Translations under genes and position numbers: made by a program
Assembly: GCF_900177765.1 (NCBI RefSeq)
Contig: NZ_FXWI01000003.1
Location: 248,001 to 312,000, forward strand
Origin: Agreia sp. VKM Ac-1783
GTDB lineage: Bacteria > Actinomycetota > Actinomycetes > Actinomycetales > Microbacteriaceae
Length of the DNA stretch: 64,000 nucleotides
Direction of reading: 5' to 3'
The notes under the pieces: generated by a model
Databases searched by the model: none
What the model was told of the DNA's origin: nothing
The model's input: only the letters and a program-made list of their open reading frames with translations
Part shown: positions 53,166 through 62,600 of the stretch, one piece after another
Layout of the letters: each line of letters opens with the position of its first letter
Numbering within the stretch: position 1 is the stretch's first letter

Positions 53166-54143
53166 TCAGAAACCCTCGGGGTTTCGCGGCGTGTACGGGG
53201 CGGTGAGGCGCTCGAGTTCGGGCCCGCTCAACTCGATATCGAGCGAGGCGACGGCGTCGTCGATGTGGTTCGCTTTCGTGGCACCGACGATGGGGGCGGT
53301 CACGGCCGACTGCTGGCGGACCCAGGCGAGGGCGACCTGAGCGCGCGAGATGCCGCGCTCCGCGGCGATGCCGGCCACGGCATCCACGATCGCGCGGTTC
53401 GACGAGTCGTCGGACGTGTAGAGCCTGGCCCCGAACAGGTCTTTGCCCGTGCGCTCGGTCTCGGCATCCCAGTCGCGGGTGAGACGGCCGCGCGCCAGCG
53501 GCGACCAGGGAAGCACGCCGATCTTCTCGTCGAGGCAGAGCGGGTGCATCTCGCGTTCCTCCTCGCGCTGCAGGAGGTTGTACTGGTCTTGCATCGAGAC
53601 GAACGGGGTGAGGCCGTTCACCGCCGCCGCGCGCTGAGCCTTGGCGAACTGCCATGCCCACATCGACGAGGCGCCGATGTAACGCACCTTGCCCGATCGA
53701 ACGAGGTCGTGGAGCGCGGTCATGGTCTCTTCGATCGGGGTCTCGGGATCCCAGCGGTGAATCTGATAGAGGTCAATCGTGTCGACACCGAGTCGGCGCA
53801 GACTGTCGTCGATGGCCGACATGATGTGCACCCGTGAGAGGCCTCCGCGGTTGGGCGTTGCGCCCATGCGGCCGTGCACCTTCGTGGCGATCACCACGTC
53901 GTCGCGCTGGGCGAAGTCGGCCAGGGCGCGGCCCACGATCTCCTCGCTCGATCCGTCGGAGTAGACGTCGGCCGTGTCGAAGGTGGTGATGCCCTTCTCG
54001 AGCGCCCGACGGATCAGCGGACGGCTCGCCTCCTCGTCGAGAGTCCAGGCGTGACCGCCTTGATCGGGAGTGCCGAAGCTCATGCAGCCGAGCACGACTT
54101 CGCTGATCTGCATGCCGGTGTTTCCGAGGCGGGTGTAACGCAT
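53166..54143 (-). CDS. Aldo/keto reductase
   Basis: 325 aa, third aldo/keto reductase in the window. TFDTADVYSDG, VIATKVHGRMG and LYQIHRWDPET hold the Asp-Tyr-Lys-His tetrad; IVGATKANHIDDAV is the NADPH site. A TAATCT -10 element (minus strand 54150-54155) lies 6 nt before the ATG, so the mRNA should be leaderless. It diverges from the LLM oxidoreductase gene with 52 bp between starts. Substrate unknown. Confidence 0.9.
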   Translation of the reverse strand: MRYTRLGNTGMQISEVVLGCMSFGTPDQGGHAWTLDEEASRPLIRRALEKGITTFDTADVYSDGSSEEIVGRALADFAQRDDVVIATKVHGRMGATPNRGGLSRVHIMSAIDDSLRRLGVDTIDLYQIHRWDPETPIEETMTALHDLVRSGKVRYIGASSMWAWQFAKAQRAAAVNGLTPFVSMQDQYNLLQREEEREMHPLCLDEKIGVLPWSPLARGRLTRDWDAETERTGKDLFGARLYTSDDSSNRAIVDAVAGIAAERGISRAQVALAWVRQQSAVTAPIVGATKANHIDDAVASLDIELSGPELERLTAPYTPRNPEGF

Positions 54144-54195
54144 GGTTCGAGATTACTGCTGCGGAGACGGTGTGCCGCGGGGTTAGTGTGAGCCT

Positions 54196-55077
54196 ATGGA
54201 CCTCGGCCTGCACTACTACACGTTCACCTCCCCCGAGTGGGAGACCACTCTGACCGATCGCCTGACCGAGACGGCGCGGATCGCCGACGAGGGCGGCGTG
54301 GCACTCTTCTCGTTCATGGACCACTGGTTCCAGATGCTCGATGCCGGCGGGCCCTTCGAACCCATGCTCGAGGGCTACACCTCGCTCGGCTACCTCGCCG
54401 GCATCACGAACCGGATGCGGCTGAGCCTGCTGGTCACCGGCGTGACCTACCGGCATCCGGGCCTGCTCGCCAAGACGGTGACGACTCTCGACGTTCTCTC
54501 GAAGGGTCGGGCGGTGCTCGGCCTAGGAGCGGCCTGGTATGAGCGGGAGCACGCGGCGCTCGGAGTGCCGTTCCCCTCGACGAAGGAACGCTTCGAGCGC
54601 CTCGAGGAGACCCTGCAGATCTGTCGACAGATGTGGTCGCCGAACAACGGGCCATTCGAGGGCGAGCACTATTCGCTCGCCGAGACGATCAGCCTTCCGC
54701 AGCCGGTGCACGGCTCGGTGCCCATACTCATCGGGGGTGGCGGCGAGCGCAAGACGTTGAGGATGGTGGCCGAGTACGCACAGGCCTGCAACCTCTTCGG
54801 CGCGCCGGGTGAAGCAGCGCTCGGCACGGTCAAGCACAAGCTCGAGGTGCTGCGCGGGCACTGCGATGCGCTCGGCACCGACTACGACGCGATCGAGAAG
54901 ACCATGCTCTATCAGGGCGATCCCACGGGCGACACCGACGCGTTCCTCGCTGACATGGAGCGCTACGCGGAGGCGGGCATCACCCTCGTCGGCGTCGTGC
55001 CACCCCGCTACGTCGACCCCGTGCCGTGGGCTGAGCGGCTTACGACCACAGTCGTCGGCAGGCTCTCGCAGATTTGA
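54196..55077 (+). CDS. LLM class flavin-dependent oxidoreductase (F420-type)
   Basis: 293 aa, luciferase-like monooxygenase TIM barrel. ALFSFMDHWFQM near residue 35, VTGVTYRHPGLLAKTVTTLD, GLGAAWYEREHAALGVPFP and PILIGGGGERKTLRM fit the F420-dependent TIGR03560-like group, which reduces or oxidises small organic compounds with F420 or FMN. A TAGTGT -10 at 54184-54189 sits 6 nt before the ATG. It is followed by a MarR gene 64 bp downstream. Confidence 0.88.
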   Translation: MDLGLHYYTFTSPEWETTLTDRLTETARIADEGGVALFSFMDHWFQMLDAGGPFEPMLEGYTSLGYLAGITNRMRLSLLVTGVTYRHPGLLAKTVTTLDVLSKGRAVLGLGAAWYEREHAALGVPFPSTKERFERLEETLQICRQMWSPNNGPFEGEHYSLAETISLPQPVHGSVPILIGGGGERKTLRMVAEYAQACNLFGAPGEAALGTVKHKLEVLRGHCDALGTDYDAIEKTMLYQGDPTGDTDAFLADMERYAEAGITLVGVVPPRYVDPVPWAERLTTTVVGRLSQI

Positions 55078-55141
55078 TCTTGTTGCACAATATCCACGTT
55101 TACTTAGTTGTAGCGTTAACCATCTCGGTAGAATAGTCAGC

Positions 55142-55621
55142 ATGAGTGACGATGTCTGGCTGAACGATGAGCAGCAGCGCGCGTGGGTGCGGTTCATCTC
55201 GGTGGTCGAGCGGCTTCCGGGAGTGCTCGACAGCCAGCTGCAGCACGACGCGGACCTCACGCACTTCGACTACTTCACGCTCGCCATGCTGTCGGAGGCC
55301 CCCGATCGCACGCTTCGCATGACCGAGCTCGCCCTGGTCACGAACGCCAGCCTTCCCCGCCTCTCGCACGTGGTCTCGAGGCTCGAGAAGCGCGGCTTCA
55401 TCGAGCGCACGCAGAGCCCCGACGATCGTCGGGCCACGAATGCCCGCCTCACGGATGCGGGCTGGGAGAAGGTCGAAGCGACCGCGCCCGGCCACGTGGG
55501 CACCGTGCGCGACTACGTGATCGACCCGCTCGACGCGCAAGATGTAGAAGACCTGCACCGCGTCATGGGAAAAATTCTGGCGAAGCTCGACCCCGAGCAC
55601 GGGTTGCGCGTGCAGCGCTGA
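55142..55621 (+). CDS. MarR family transcriptional regulator
   Basis: 159 aa. Winged HTH core at about residues 35-100: LRMTELALVTNASLPRLSHV, SRLEKRGFIERTQSPDDRRA, with the DDRR wing. A TAGAAT -10 (55129-55134) is 7 nt before the ATG. The 64-bp gap upstream contains TTGTTGCACAA, a possible MarR site. It may regulate the LLM gene or itself; ligand unknown. Confidence 0.9.
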   Translation: MSDDVWLNDEQQRAWVRFISVVERLPGVLDSQLQHDADLTHFDYFTLAMLSEAPDRTLRMTELALVTNASLPRLSHVVSRLEKRGFIERTQSPDDRRATNARLTDAGWEKVEATAPGHVGTVRDYVIDPLDAQDVEDLHRVMGKILAKLDPEHGLRVQR

Positions 55622-55719
55622 CCTCGGTCGGCGACAATGGATACCGGTGCGGACTACTGCGCCCGGTGTGCCGGTCGCAACTGTCCGCTTCGGCGACAGT
55701 CAGCCACGATGGAGGACCC

Positions 55720-57384
55720 ATGAAGCACACCAGCCAGGTCGAGATCGAGCGCAAATACGACGTCGATGAGAACGCGCTCGTTCCCACATTCACCAGCGTC
55801 GACGGCATCGAGAGCGTCTCTGTCGACGACGCCGTGCAGCTCGAGGCCGTGTACTACGACACCGAAGCGCTCGATCTTCTGCAGAAGCGCCACATCGTGC
55901 GCCGCCGCGAGGGCGGAGGCGACGAGGGCTGGCACATCAAGCGCCCGGCGGGTGAGGGCCGCACAGAATTGCACTGGCCGCTCGACGTCGACTCGGCCGA
56001 GGGCTCCGGCGACGCCGCCGCATCGTCAGACGAGGTGCCCGACTCCGTTCTCGAGCCCGTCCGCGCGATCGTGCGAGACCGCATCCTGACCCCGATCGCT
56101 CGCATCTCGACCCGACGCACCGCGACGCACCTCGTCGGCACGGGTGGCGAGGCCGTCGCCGAGTTCGCCGACGATCAGGTCACCGCATCGGATGTCCGGG
56201 GTGGCGCCGTGCGGGCCTGGCGCGAGTGGGAGGTGGAGCTTCTGCCCGGGGCGCCAGACAGCGAAGAGGAGCGAACAGCCCTGCTCGATGCCATCGAGGT
56301 CGCCGTGCTCGCCGAGGCCGCCACGGTTTCTTCGTCGCCCGCCAAGATCGCGAGGGCGCTCGGTCATGATTCGCTGAGCGATGCGCTGGATGGAGCAGAC
56401 CAGGATGACGCAATCGAGCCGCAGCGCGCGACTCCGAGCGCGCGCACCGCACCCGCGTCTGAGCTCACTTCGAAGAGTCCTGCCGCCGACGTGATCGTCG
56501 AAGCCCTGCGCCAGCTGGTGCAGCAACTCGAGCAGCTCGATCCTCAGGCTCGCGCCGACCAGCCCGATTCGGTGCATCAGATGCGCTCCGCCGTTCGCCG
56601 GTTGCGAAGTGTGCTCGCGGCCTACCGCCGGCTGTTCGACGACGAGCGGGTGTCGTCGCTGCGTGATCGGCTGCGCACGCTGGGAGGCGTGCTCGGCACG
56701 GCTCGCGACGCCGAGGTGCGCGCACAACTCGCCGATGACGAACTTAGCGAACTGGGGCACCGCACGAGCGACGCCTCGCACCGTCGTCTCGTCGAAGGCT
56801 CGTTAGAGGAATACCGCCAGGCACACGCTGCCGCGCTGCGCATGCTGTCGAGCGCGAGCTACTACCGACTGTTCGATGACCTCGACGACTTCGTGGCCAA
56901 TCCGCCCCTCTCGGCGCTCGGCGAGAAGCGCACGTCGATCAAGGTCGTCGCCGCCAAAGTGATCGCCAGCGAACTGGCGCGGCTACGAAAGCGGGCCGGC
57001 GCGGCCGCTTTCGCCGGGGCATCCGGTGCAGGCGGCGACATCGACGCCCGCGGTGATAGCGCGCTGCACAGCGCCCGCAAGGCTGCGCGCCGATTGCGCT
57101 TCGCGGCCGACGCGGTATCGAAGGGCAGCACCGCCGTGCTCGGCAAGAAGTACCGGCATATCTCGTGCGAGGCGCAACGCGTGCAGGATGCTCTCGGCGA
57201 CCACCGCGACAACGCCCTGTTCGTGGAGCACCTGCTGCTGAGCTCGAACCGCGCGCACGCCGCGGGCGAGAACACGTTCGTGTACGGCGCGATGTCTGTT
57301 CGCGCACAGAACCGCGGGTCGGCCGCTCTCAACGAGTCCCCGAAGGCGCTCAAACGCCTCGATCGGCGGGCCGAGAGCCTCTGA
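55720..57384 (+). CDS. CYTH and CHAD domain protein
   Basis: 554 aa. The N-terminal CYTH domain (about 1-215) starts with QVEIERKY, the ExExK triphosphate-binding motif, and continues with VYYDTEALDLL and WHIKRPAG. The C-terminal CHAD domain (about 255-545) has the two helical repeats with conserved His: DSVHQMRSAVRRLRS and SALHSARKAARRLRFAADA. CYTH proteins hydrolyse triphosphates; CHAD binds polyphosphate. A role in tripolyphosphate or polyphosphate metabolism is likely. A GGAGG Shine-Dalgarno precedes the ATG at 55720; an upstream extension is a shadow of the MarR gene. Confidence 0.92.
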   Translation: MKHTSQVEIERKYDVDENALVPTFTSVDGIESVSVDDAVQLEAVYYDTEALDLLQKRHIVRRREGGGDEGWHIKRPAGEGRTELHWPLDVDSAEGSGDAAASSDEVPDSVLEPVRAIVRDRILTPIARISTRRTATHLVGTGGEAVAEFADDQVTASDVRGGAVRAWREWEVELLPGAPDSEEERTALLDAIEVAVLAEAATVSSSPAKIARALGHDSLSDALDGADQDDAIEPQRATPSARTAPASELTSKSPAADVIVEALRQLVQQLEQLDPQARADQPDSVHQMRSAVRRLRSVLAAYRRLFDDERVSSLRDRLRTLGGVLGTARDAEVRAQLADDELSELGHRTSDASHRRLVEGSLEEYRQAHAAALRMLSSASYYRLFDDLDDFVANPPLSALGEKRTSIKVVAAKVIASELARLRKRAGAAAFAGASGAGGDIDARGDSALHSARKAARRLRFAADAVSKGSTAVLGKKYRHISCEAQRVQDALGDHRDNALFVEHLLLSSNRAHAAGENTFVYGAMSVRAQNRGSAALNESPKALKRLDRRAESL

Positions 57385-57430
57385 CGGCGACTCCCAGTCA
57401 GGCAGAGAACTGGGAGGCTAACATGACCGC

Positions 57431-57925
57431 GTGTCCTTCCTGTCTGACGAAAGTCGCCTGTGGCTCGCCCACGTGGCCGAGCTCGATGCCGCCGCTGCGG
57501 CGTCGCCCCAATCGCCCCCTCCTGCCCTCGACCGCATTCGCGCCGTGCGCATGCTCGCGGGTGAACTCGAGAAAGACGCCGCGACGCTGCACGCCGTACG
57601 CGAGGCTCGCGCATCCGGAATCACCTGGGAAGAGATCGCGAACGCCGCGGGCCTCGGAGCTGCGGCGGCCAAGTGGCGCTGGCATGGCACCGATGCCGAG
57701 ATCCTCGAACGGCACGAGGCGGGCCGCAAGCGCTCGGCGAGACCCAGCAGCGTGCCCACCGATCTTCCGGGCATGTCGGTGTCGGAGGCGGCGGTGAAGC
57801 TCGGAATCAGCGCGCAGGCGGTGTATCTGCGCGTCAGCCGCGGTCAGCTGCGCGCCGAGACGGTCACGCTGAAGGACGGACGCACCTATAAGAGAGTGTT
57901 CCCCGACGAGACGGCTCCCGCCTAG
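57431..57925 (+). CDS. Helix-turn-helix protein
   Basis: 164 aa. An N-terminal helical region with a sigma/transposase-like HTH (ASGITWEEIANAAGLGAAAA) is followed by a MerR/excisionase-type HTH at about 115-150 (MSVSEAAVKLGISAQAVYLR, VSRGQLRAETV). The latter class binds DNA as a small winged helix. The GTG start is supported by TAACAT at 57419-57424, 6 nt upstream. Target unknown; a general architectural or regulatory protein is plausible. Confidence 0.72.
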   Translation: MSFLSDESRLWLAHVAELDAAAAASPQSPPPALDRIRAVRMLAGELEKDAATLHAVREARASGITWEEIANAAGLGAAAAKWRWHGTDAEILERHEAGRKRSARPSSVPTDLPGMSVSEAAVKLGISAQAVYLRVSRGQLRAETVTLKDGRTYKRVFPDETAPA

Positions 57926-57990
57926 AGCAGAACGCTCTTCGGCAGGATGCTCCCTGTCGGCTCGGCTTGGGGAATGCCTCGCTCCCCGGC

Positions 57991-58080
57991 CCCATTCGCG
58001 GATGAGGAGATTCTTGCGCCGCGCGCGTGTCGCCTCCTCCGAACGCGGCGTGTCGCCGTTTTCTCCTCATCCGCGAAGGG
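57991..58080. other. 90-nt nested hairpin element
   Basis: CCC-A-TTCGCGGATGAGGAGA (57991-58010) pairs perfectly with TCTCCTCATCCGCGAA-GGG (58062-58080), apart from one bulged A. Inside, CGCCGCG (58017-58023) pairs with CGCGGCG (58044-58050), and the word GCGTGTCGCC occurs twice. It fills most of the 191-bp gap between the HTH gene and the M18 gene, ending 37 bp before the latter's start. It may be a terminator, a structured RNA or a remnant of a repeat element. Confidence 0.7.
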
Positions 58081-58116
58081 ACGAACGGGGTCGGCCGCAG
58101 TGGTTGGATTGACTCT

Positions 58117-59418
58117 ATGGATGCCCACATCACTGACGCGTACATCGACGACTTCGCCCGTTTCATCGAAGCATCTCCCAGCTCGTATCACGCGGTAGCC
58201 GAGTCTGCCCGTCGGCTCGACGAGGCCGGATTCTCGCGGCTCGACGAGACGAGCGACTGGGGCGCAGAGGGTGACGGCCCCGTCGCATCCGCCCGGCACT
58301 ACGTGGTGCGCGACGGCGCGATCATTGCGTGGCTGACGCCTGCCGGTGCCACGAAGACGACGCCATTCCGCATTCTCGGTTCGCACACCGACTCGCCTGG
58401 CTTCAAGCTCAAGCCGAAGCCCACCATCGCGAACCGCGGATGGCTGCAGGCCGGCGTCGAGGTCTACGGTGGCCCGCTGCTGAACTCGTGGCTCGATCGC
58501 GAGCTCGAACTCGCCGGCCGCCTCGTCACCCACGATGGGCGCGAACATCTCGTGCGCACCGGGCCGTACCTGCGCATTCCCCAGCTCGCCATCCATCTCG
58601 ACCGCGAGGTGAACTCGGGGCTCGTGCTCGACAAACAGCGGCACATGACCCCGGTGTTCGGAGTGGGGCACGCGGGCGATCTGCTGGCCCACCTGGCTCA
58701 CCTCGCGGGCGTGCCGGCCTGGGATGTCGCCGGTTACGACCTGCTGACGGCGAACACTCAGGCGCCCGCTCGCTTCGGCAAAGACGGCGAGCTCTTCGCC
58801 GCCGGTCGTATGGACAACCTGTCATCGGTGTACGCGGGACTCGTTGCGCTGATCGCGGCCGCCGATGAGGCGCAGGCCGAGCAGCAGCACATCAGCGTGC
58901 TCGCCGCGTTCGACCACGAGGAGCTCGGAAGCGAGTCGCGCTCGGGAGCATCCGGTCCGCTGCTCGACGACGTGCTCAGCCGCATCGGTGCCGGCCTCGG
59001 CGCCACCCCGAGCGACCGTCTGCGCGCCTATGCCGCATCCTGGTGCCTTTCGGCTGACGCCGGCCACGCGATTCACCCGAACTACCCCGAGCGGCACGAC
59101 CCCGTGAACACCCCGATCGCGGGTGGCGGGCCCCTGCTCAAGATCAACGCGAATCAGCGCTACGCGACGGATGCGTTCGGTGCCGCTCTGTGGGCACGCG
59201 CCTGTGAGCGCGCCGGCGTCAGCTACCAGGAGTTCGTGTCGAACAACGCGGTTCCGTGCGGATCGACTATCGGACCGCTGACCGCGACGAGGCTCGGCAT
59301 TCGCACTGTCGACGTGGGAGTGCCGCTGCTCTCGATGCATTCGGCGCGCGAGCTGTGCCACGTGGACGACCCCGTGGCGCTGTCGGCTGCGATCCGCGCA
59401 TTCTTTGCAGGAGCGTAG
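58117..59418 (+). CDS. M18 family aminopeptidase
   Basis: 433 aa, a zinc aminopeptidase acting on N-terminal acidic or neutral residues in the cytoplasm. Metal and catalytic motifs: ILGSHTDSPGFKLKP (His, Asp), AAFDHEELGSESRSGASG (Glu pair), SADAGHAIHPN and the C-terminal VPLLSMHSARE. The start MDAHITDAYI at 58117 matches the domain N-terminus; TTGGAT at 58104-58109 is 7 nt upstream. Convergent with putA across a repeat cluster. Confidence 0.93.
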   Translation: MDAHITDAYIDDFARFIEASPSSYHAVAESARRLDEAGFSRLDETSDWGAEGDGPVASARHYVVRDGAIIAWLTPAGATKTTPFRILGSHTDSPGFKLKPKPTIANRGWLQAGVEVYGGPLLNSWLDRELELAGRLVTHDGREHLVRTGPYLRIPQLAIHLDREVNSGLVLDKQRHMTPVFGVGHAGDLLAHLAHLAGVPAWDVAGYDLLTANTQAPARFGKDGELFAAGRMDNLSSVYAGLVALIAAADEAQAEQQHISVLAAFDHEELGSESRSGASGPLLDDVLSRIGAGLGATPSDRLRAYAASWCLSADAGHAIHPNYPERHDPVNTPIAGGGPLLKINANQRYATDAFGAALWARACERAGVSYQEFVSNNAVPCGSTIGPLTATRLGIRTVDVGVPLLSMHSARELCHVDDPVALSAAIRAFFAGA

Positions 59419-59427
59419 GAGGCGGCA

Positions 59428-59614
59428 GGTCTCGATACGTCGAGCTCGTTCCTCGCGCGACTACTCGACCAGCGCAGAAGATTGCGCTGATCGAGTAGGT
59501 CGCAGCTTAGCCGTGGGTGGTCTCGATACGTCGAGCTCGTTCCTCGCGCGACTACTCGACCAGCGCAGGAGATTGCGCTGATCGAGTAGGTCGCGCAGCG
59601 ACCGTATCGAGATC
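59428..59614. repeat. Two tandem copies of the dispersed repeat
   Basis: Unit 1 (59428 to about 59508) and unit 2 (59519-59614) each read GGTCTCGATACG, then CTCGTTCCTCGCGCGACTAC, TCGACCAGCGCAG, AGATTGCGCTGATCGAGTAG and GTCGC. The second ends CGTATCGAGATCC. It occupies the 202-bp gap between the convergent M18 and putA stops, so it can fold into a two-way terminator. Confidence 0.9.
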
Positions 59615-59620
59615 CCGCCG

Positions 59621-62600
59621 CTAGATCAGGTTGTCGCTCAGGTGGTTCGGCGTTCCGAAGCGGTGCGCCGTGATCGATACCGCCTGCTCGTGCAGGAACG
59701 GCAGCAGCTCGATGCGACCCGACTCCGTGGCCTCGCCGTCGTACACGGCGAGATCGGGGCGTCCGCCCGTGGCGATGGCGAGCGCACCGGCAGACGCGCC
59801 GACCAGCCGCACCGTCGCATCCGTCATCGTGTTTGCCCGGGCCAGCCAGGCCTCGTCGCTCTCGATGCGCATCGACAGGCCGCACTCGGCGACGGCGGCG
59901 CGCAGCTGCGCCGGAAGCGCGACCGCGGCCGACACCTCGATCGGGGCGCCCGAGACGAACGCGGCGGCCAGCACACGAACGACGGATGCGTCGGTCGCGT
60001 CGCTGCCGAATCTCACGGTCACCGGGCGCGGCACGTATCGGAACACGTTTCGCTCGGCGCTGAGGCCGGACACATCGCGGGCGAGCCCGAACTCCGACGC
60101 CCAGGCTGCAGCGTCGCTCGCGGCTGCACGGCGCAGGCTGCCGAAGTCGTCGGCGCTCAGCTCGGTGGCGGCGGCGTCGATCAGGCGTCGAACCGATGCG
60201 TTGGCCACCGGGGCGTCGGCGTGACTCACGGCCGTCTGCCACGAGCCGAGGCCGAGCAGGTAGTTCGGTCCGCCCGCCTTCGAGCCGGGTCCGACGACAG
60301 ACTTCTTCCATCCGCCGAAGGGCTGGCGACGAACGATCGCGCCGGTCGTTCCGCGATTGACATAGAGATTGCCGGCCTGGATGCGCGAGAGCCACACACC
60401 GAGTTCAGCCGAGTTCAGCGAGTGCAGCCCGGCGGTGAGTCCGTAGTCGATCTCGTTCTGGATCTCGATGGCCTCCTCGAGGGTCGCGGCGGTCATGATG
60501 CCGAGGATCGGTCCGAAGTACTCGGTGAGGTGGTACTCGGATCCGCGGCGTACGCCGGCGCGCACTCCCGGACTCCAGAGGGCGCCGCTGTCGTCGAGAC
60601 GCTTCGGCTCGACGAGCCACTTCTCGCCGTCGCCGAGGGTGGTGAGGCCAGAGAGCAGCTTGCCCTTCGCCTTCTCGATGATCGGCCCCATCTGGGTGCT
60701 CGGGTCGGCGGGGTAGCCGACCGTGAGCGACGACACCGCATCCACCAGCTGGGTGCGGAACCGGCGCGAGGTCGCGACCGAGCCGACGAGAATCACGAGG
60801 GACGCGGCAGAGCACTTCTGCCCGGCGTGACCGAAGGCCGACGAGACGACGTCTTTGACGGCGAGGTCGAGGTCGGCCGACGGCGTGACGATGATGGCGT
60901 TCTTGCCACTGGTCTCGGCGAGCAGGGGGACGTCGGGGCGGAACGAGCGGAACAGCTCGGCCGTCTCGTATCCGCCGGTCAAGATGACGCGGTCGACGGC
61001 GTCGTGCGCGATGAGCGCGCGACCCAACGATTGGTCTGCGAGCTGCACGAGACGAAGGGCCTCGCGGGGAACACCGGCCCGCCACAGGGCCTCGACCATC
61101 ACGGCGCCGGAGCGGCGGGCCTGGCGGGCAGGCTTGATGACCACGGCCGAGCCCGCGGCGAGGGCAGCGAGCGTGGAACCCGCGGGAATCGCTACGGGGA
61201 AATTCCACGGGGGAGCGACGACGGTGAGAGTCGAGGGCACAAAGGTGGCGCCGTCGACCGCGTCGAGTTCGCGGGCGCGCTCGGCGTAGAAGTGGGCGAA
61301 GTCGATCGCCTCGGAGATTTCAGGGTCGCTCTGGTCGAGCGTCTTGCCGGTTTCGCTGGCCATGACCTCCATGAGGTCGGCGCGCGAGAGGGCGAGTTCG
61401 TCGCCCGCGCGGTGCAGCACCTCGGCGCGCTCGGCGCCCGAGAGCCGACCCCACGCCGAACCGGCGTCGGCCGCGGTCTGGATGACCGCATCCAGTTCGT
61501 TCTCGTCGTGCACGATCGACGCGGCGATCGTGTCGTCGCCCAGCAGCGAGGAGGGAACGCGACGCAGGATCTCGAGACCCCAGGCGCGGTTCTGAGGCAG
61601 CGCGGGGTCGGTGTCGGCGGCATTGTCGAAACCTGAGCGCGCTGCCTTCGCCTCGGACGCGCCGCGGTTCTGGGTGCGGTTCGGCTGAGGCACGGCGTCG
61701 TCGAGCTCGGCCAACGACGCCTCGAAGCGCTCGCGCTCACGGGTGAACAGCGCCTCGTTCTCGCTGAGCTCGAAGACCGCAGACATGAAGTTCTGCTGGC
61801 TGGCGCCCTCTTCGAGGCGGCGGATGAGGTACGCGATCGCGACATCGAACTCCTGCGGGTGCACAACGGGTGTGTAGAGCAGCAGTGAACCGACCTCGCG
61901 GCGCACGGCTTCGGCCTGCCCCTGAGCCATGCCCAGCAGCATCTCGAACTCGAGTCCGTCGGTCACCCCGCGCTTCTGGGCGAGCAGCCACGCGAAGGCG
62001 ATGTCGAAGAGGTTGTGGCCCGCGACTCCGATGCGCACGTTGTCGATGCGGTCGGGGTGCAGAGAGTAGTTGACGACGCGCTTGTAGTTGGTGTCGCTCT
62101 GCTGCTTGGTCGACCACGTGGCGAGCGGCCAGCCGTGCAGGCTCGCCTCGACCTCCTCCATCGGCAGGTTCGCGCCCTTCACGATGCGCACTTTCACCCC
62201 GGCGCCGCCGGCGGCACGGCGAGCGGATGCCCAGTCCTGCAGACGGATCATGGCCGAGAGGGCGTCGGGCAGGTAGGCCTGCAGCACGATGCCGGCCTCG
62301 AGTTCGTGAAAGCGCGGGTCGTCGAGGATGCGCATAAAGACCGCCATGGTGAGGTCGAGGTCTTTGTACTCCTCCATGTCGAGGTTGATGAACTTGGCCG
62401 GCGTCGCCTTCGCGGCGCGCTCGAACAGCGGGGTGAGACGCTCGACGATATGGGCGACGGCTTCGTCGAAGGCCCAGGCCGAGTGCGGTGCGACGGTGGA
62501 GGAGACCTTGATCGACACGTAGTCGACGTCGTCGCGAGCGAGCAGGCGGTGGGTTCCCTCGAGGCGGCGGGCGGCCTCGGCTTCGCCGAGCACGGCCTCG

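Noticed and set aside
59642-61636. A 664-codon open frame on the plus strand opposite putA
   Set aside because: Shadow of the ALDH half of putA, with no recognisable domain and Arg/Gly-rich composition.
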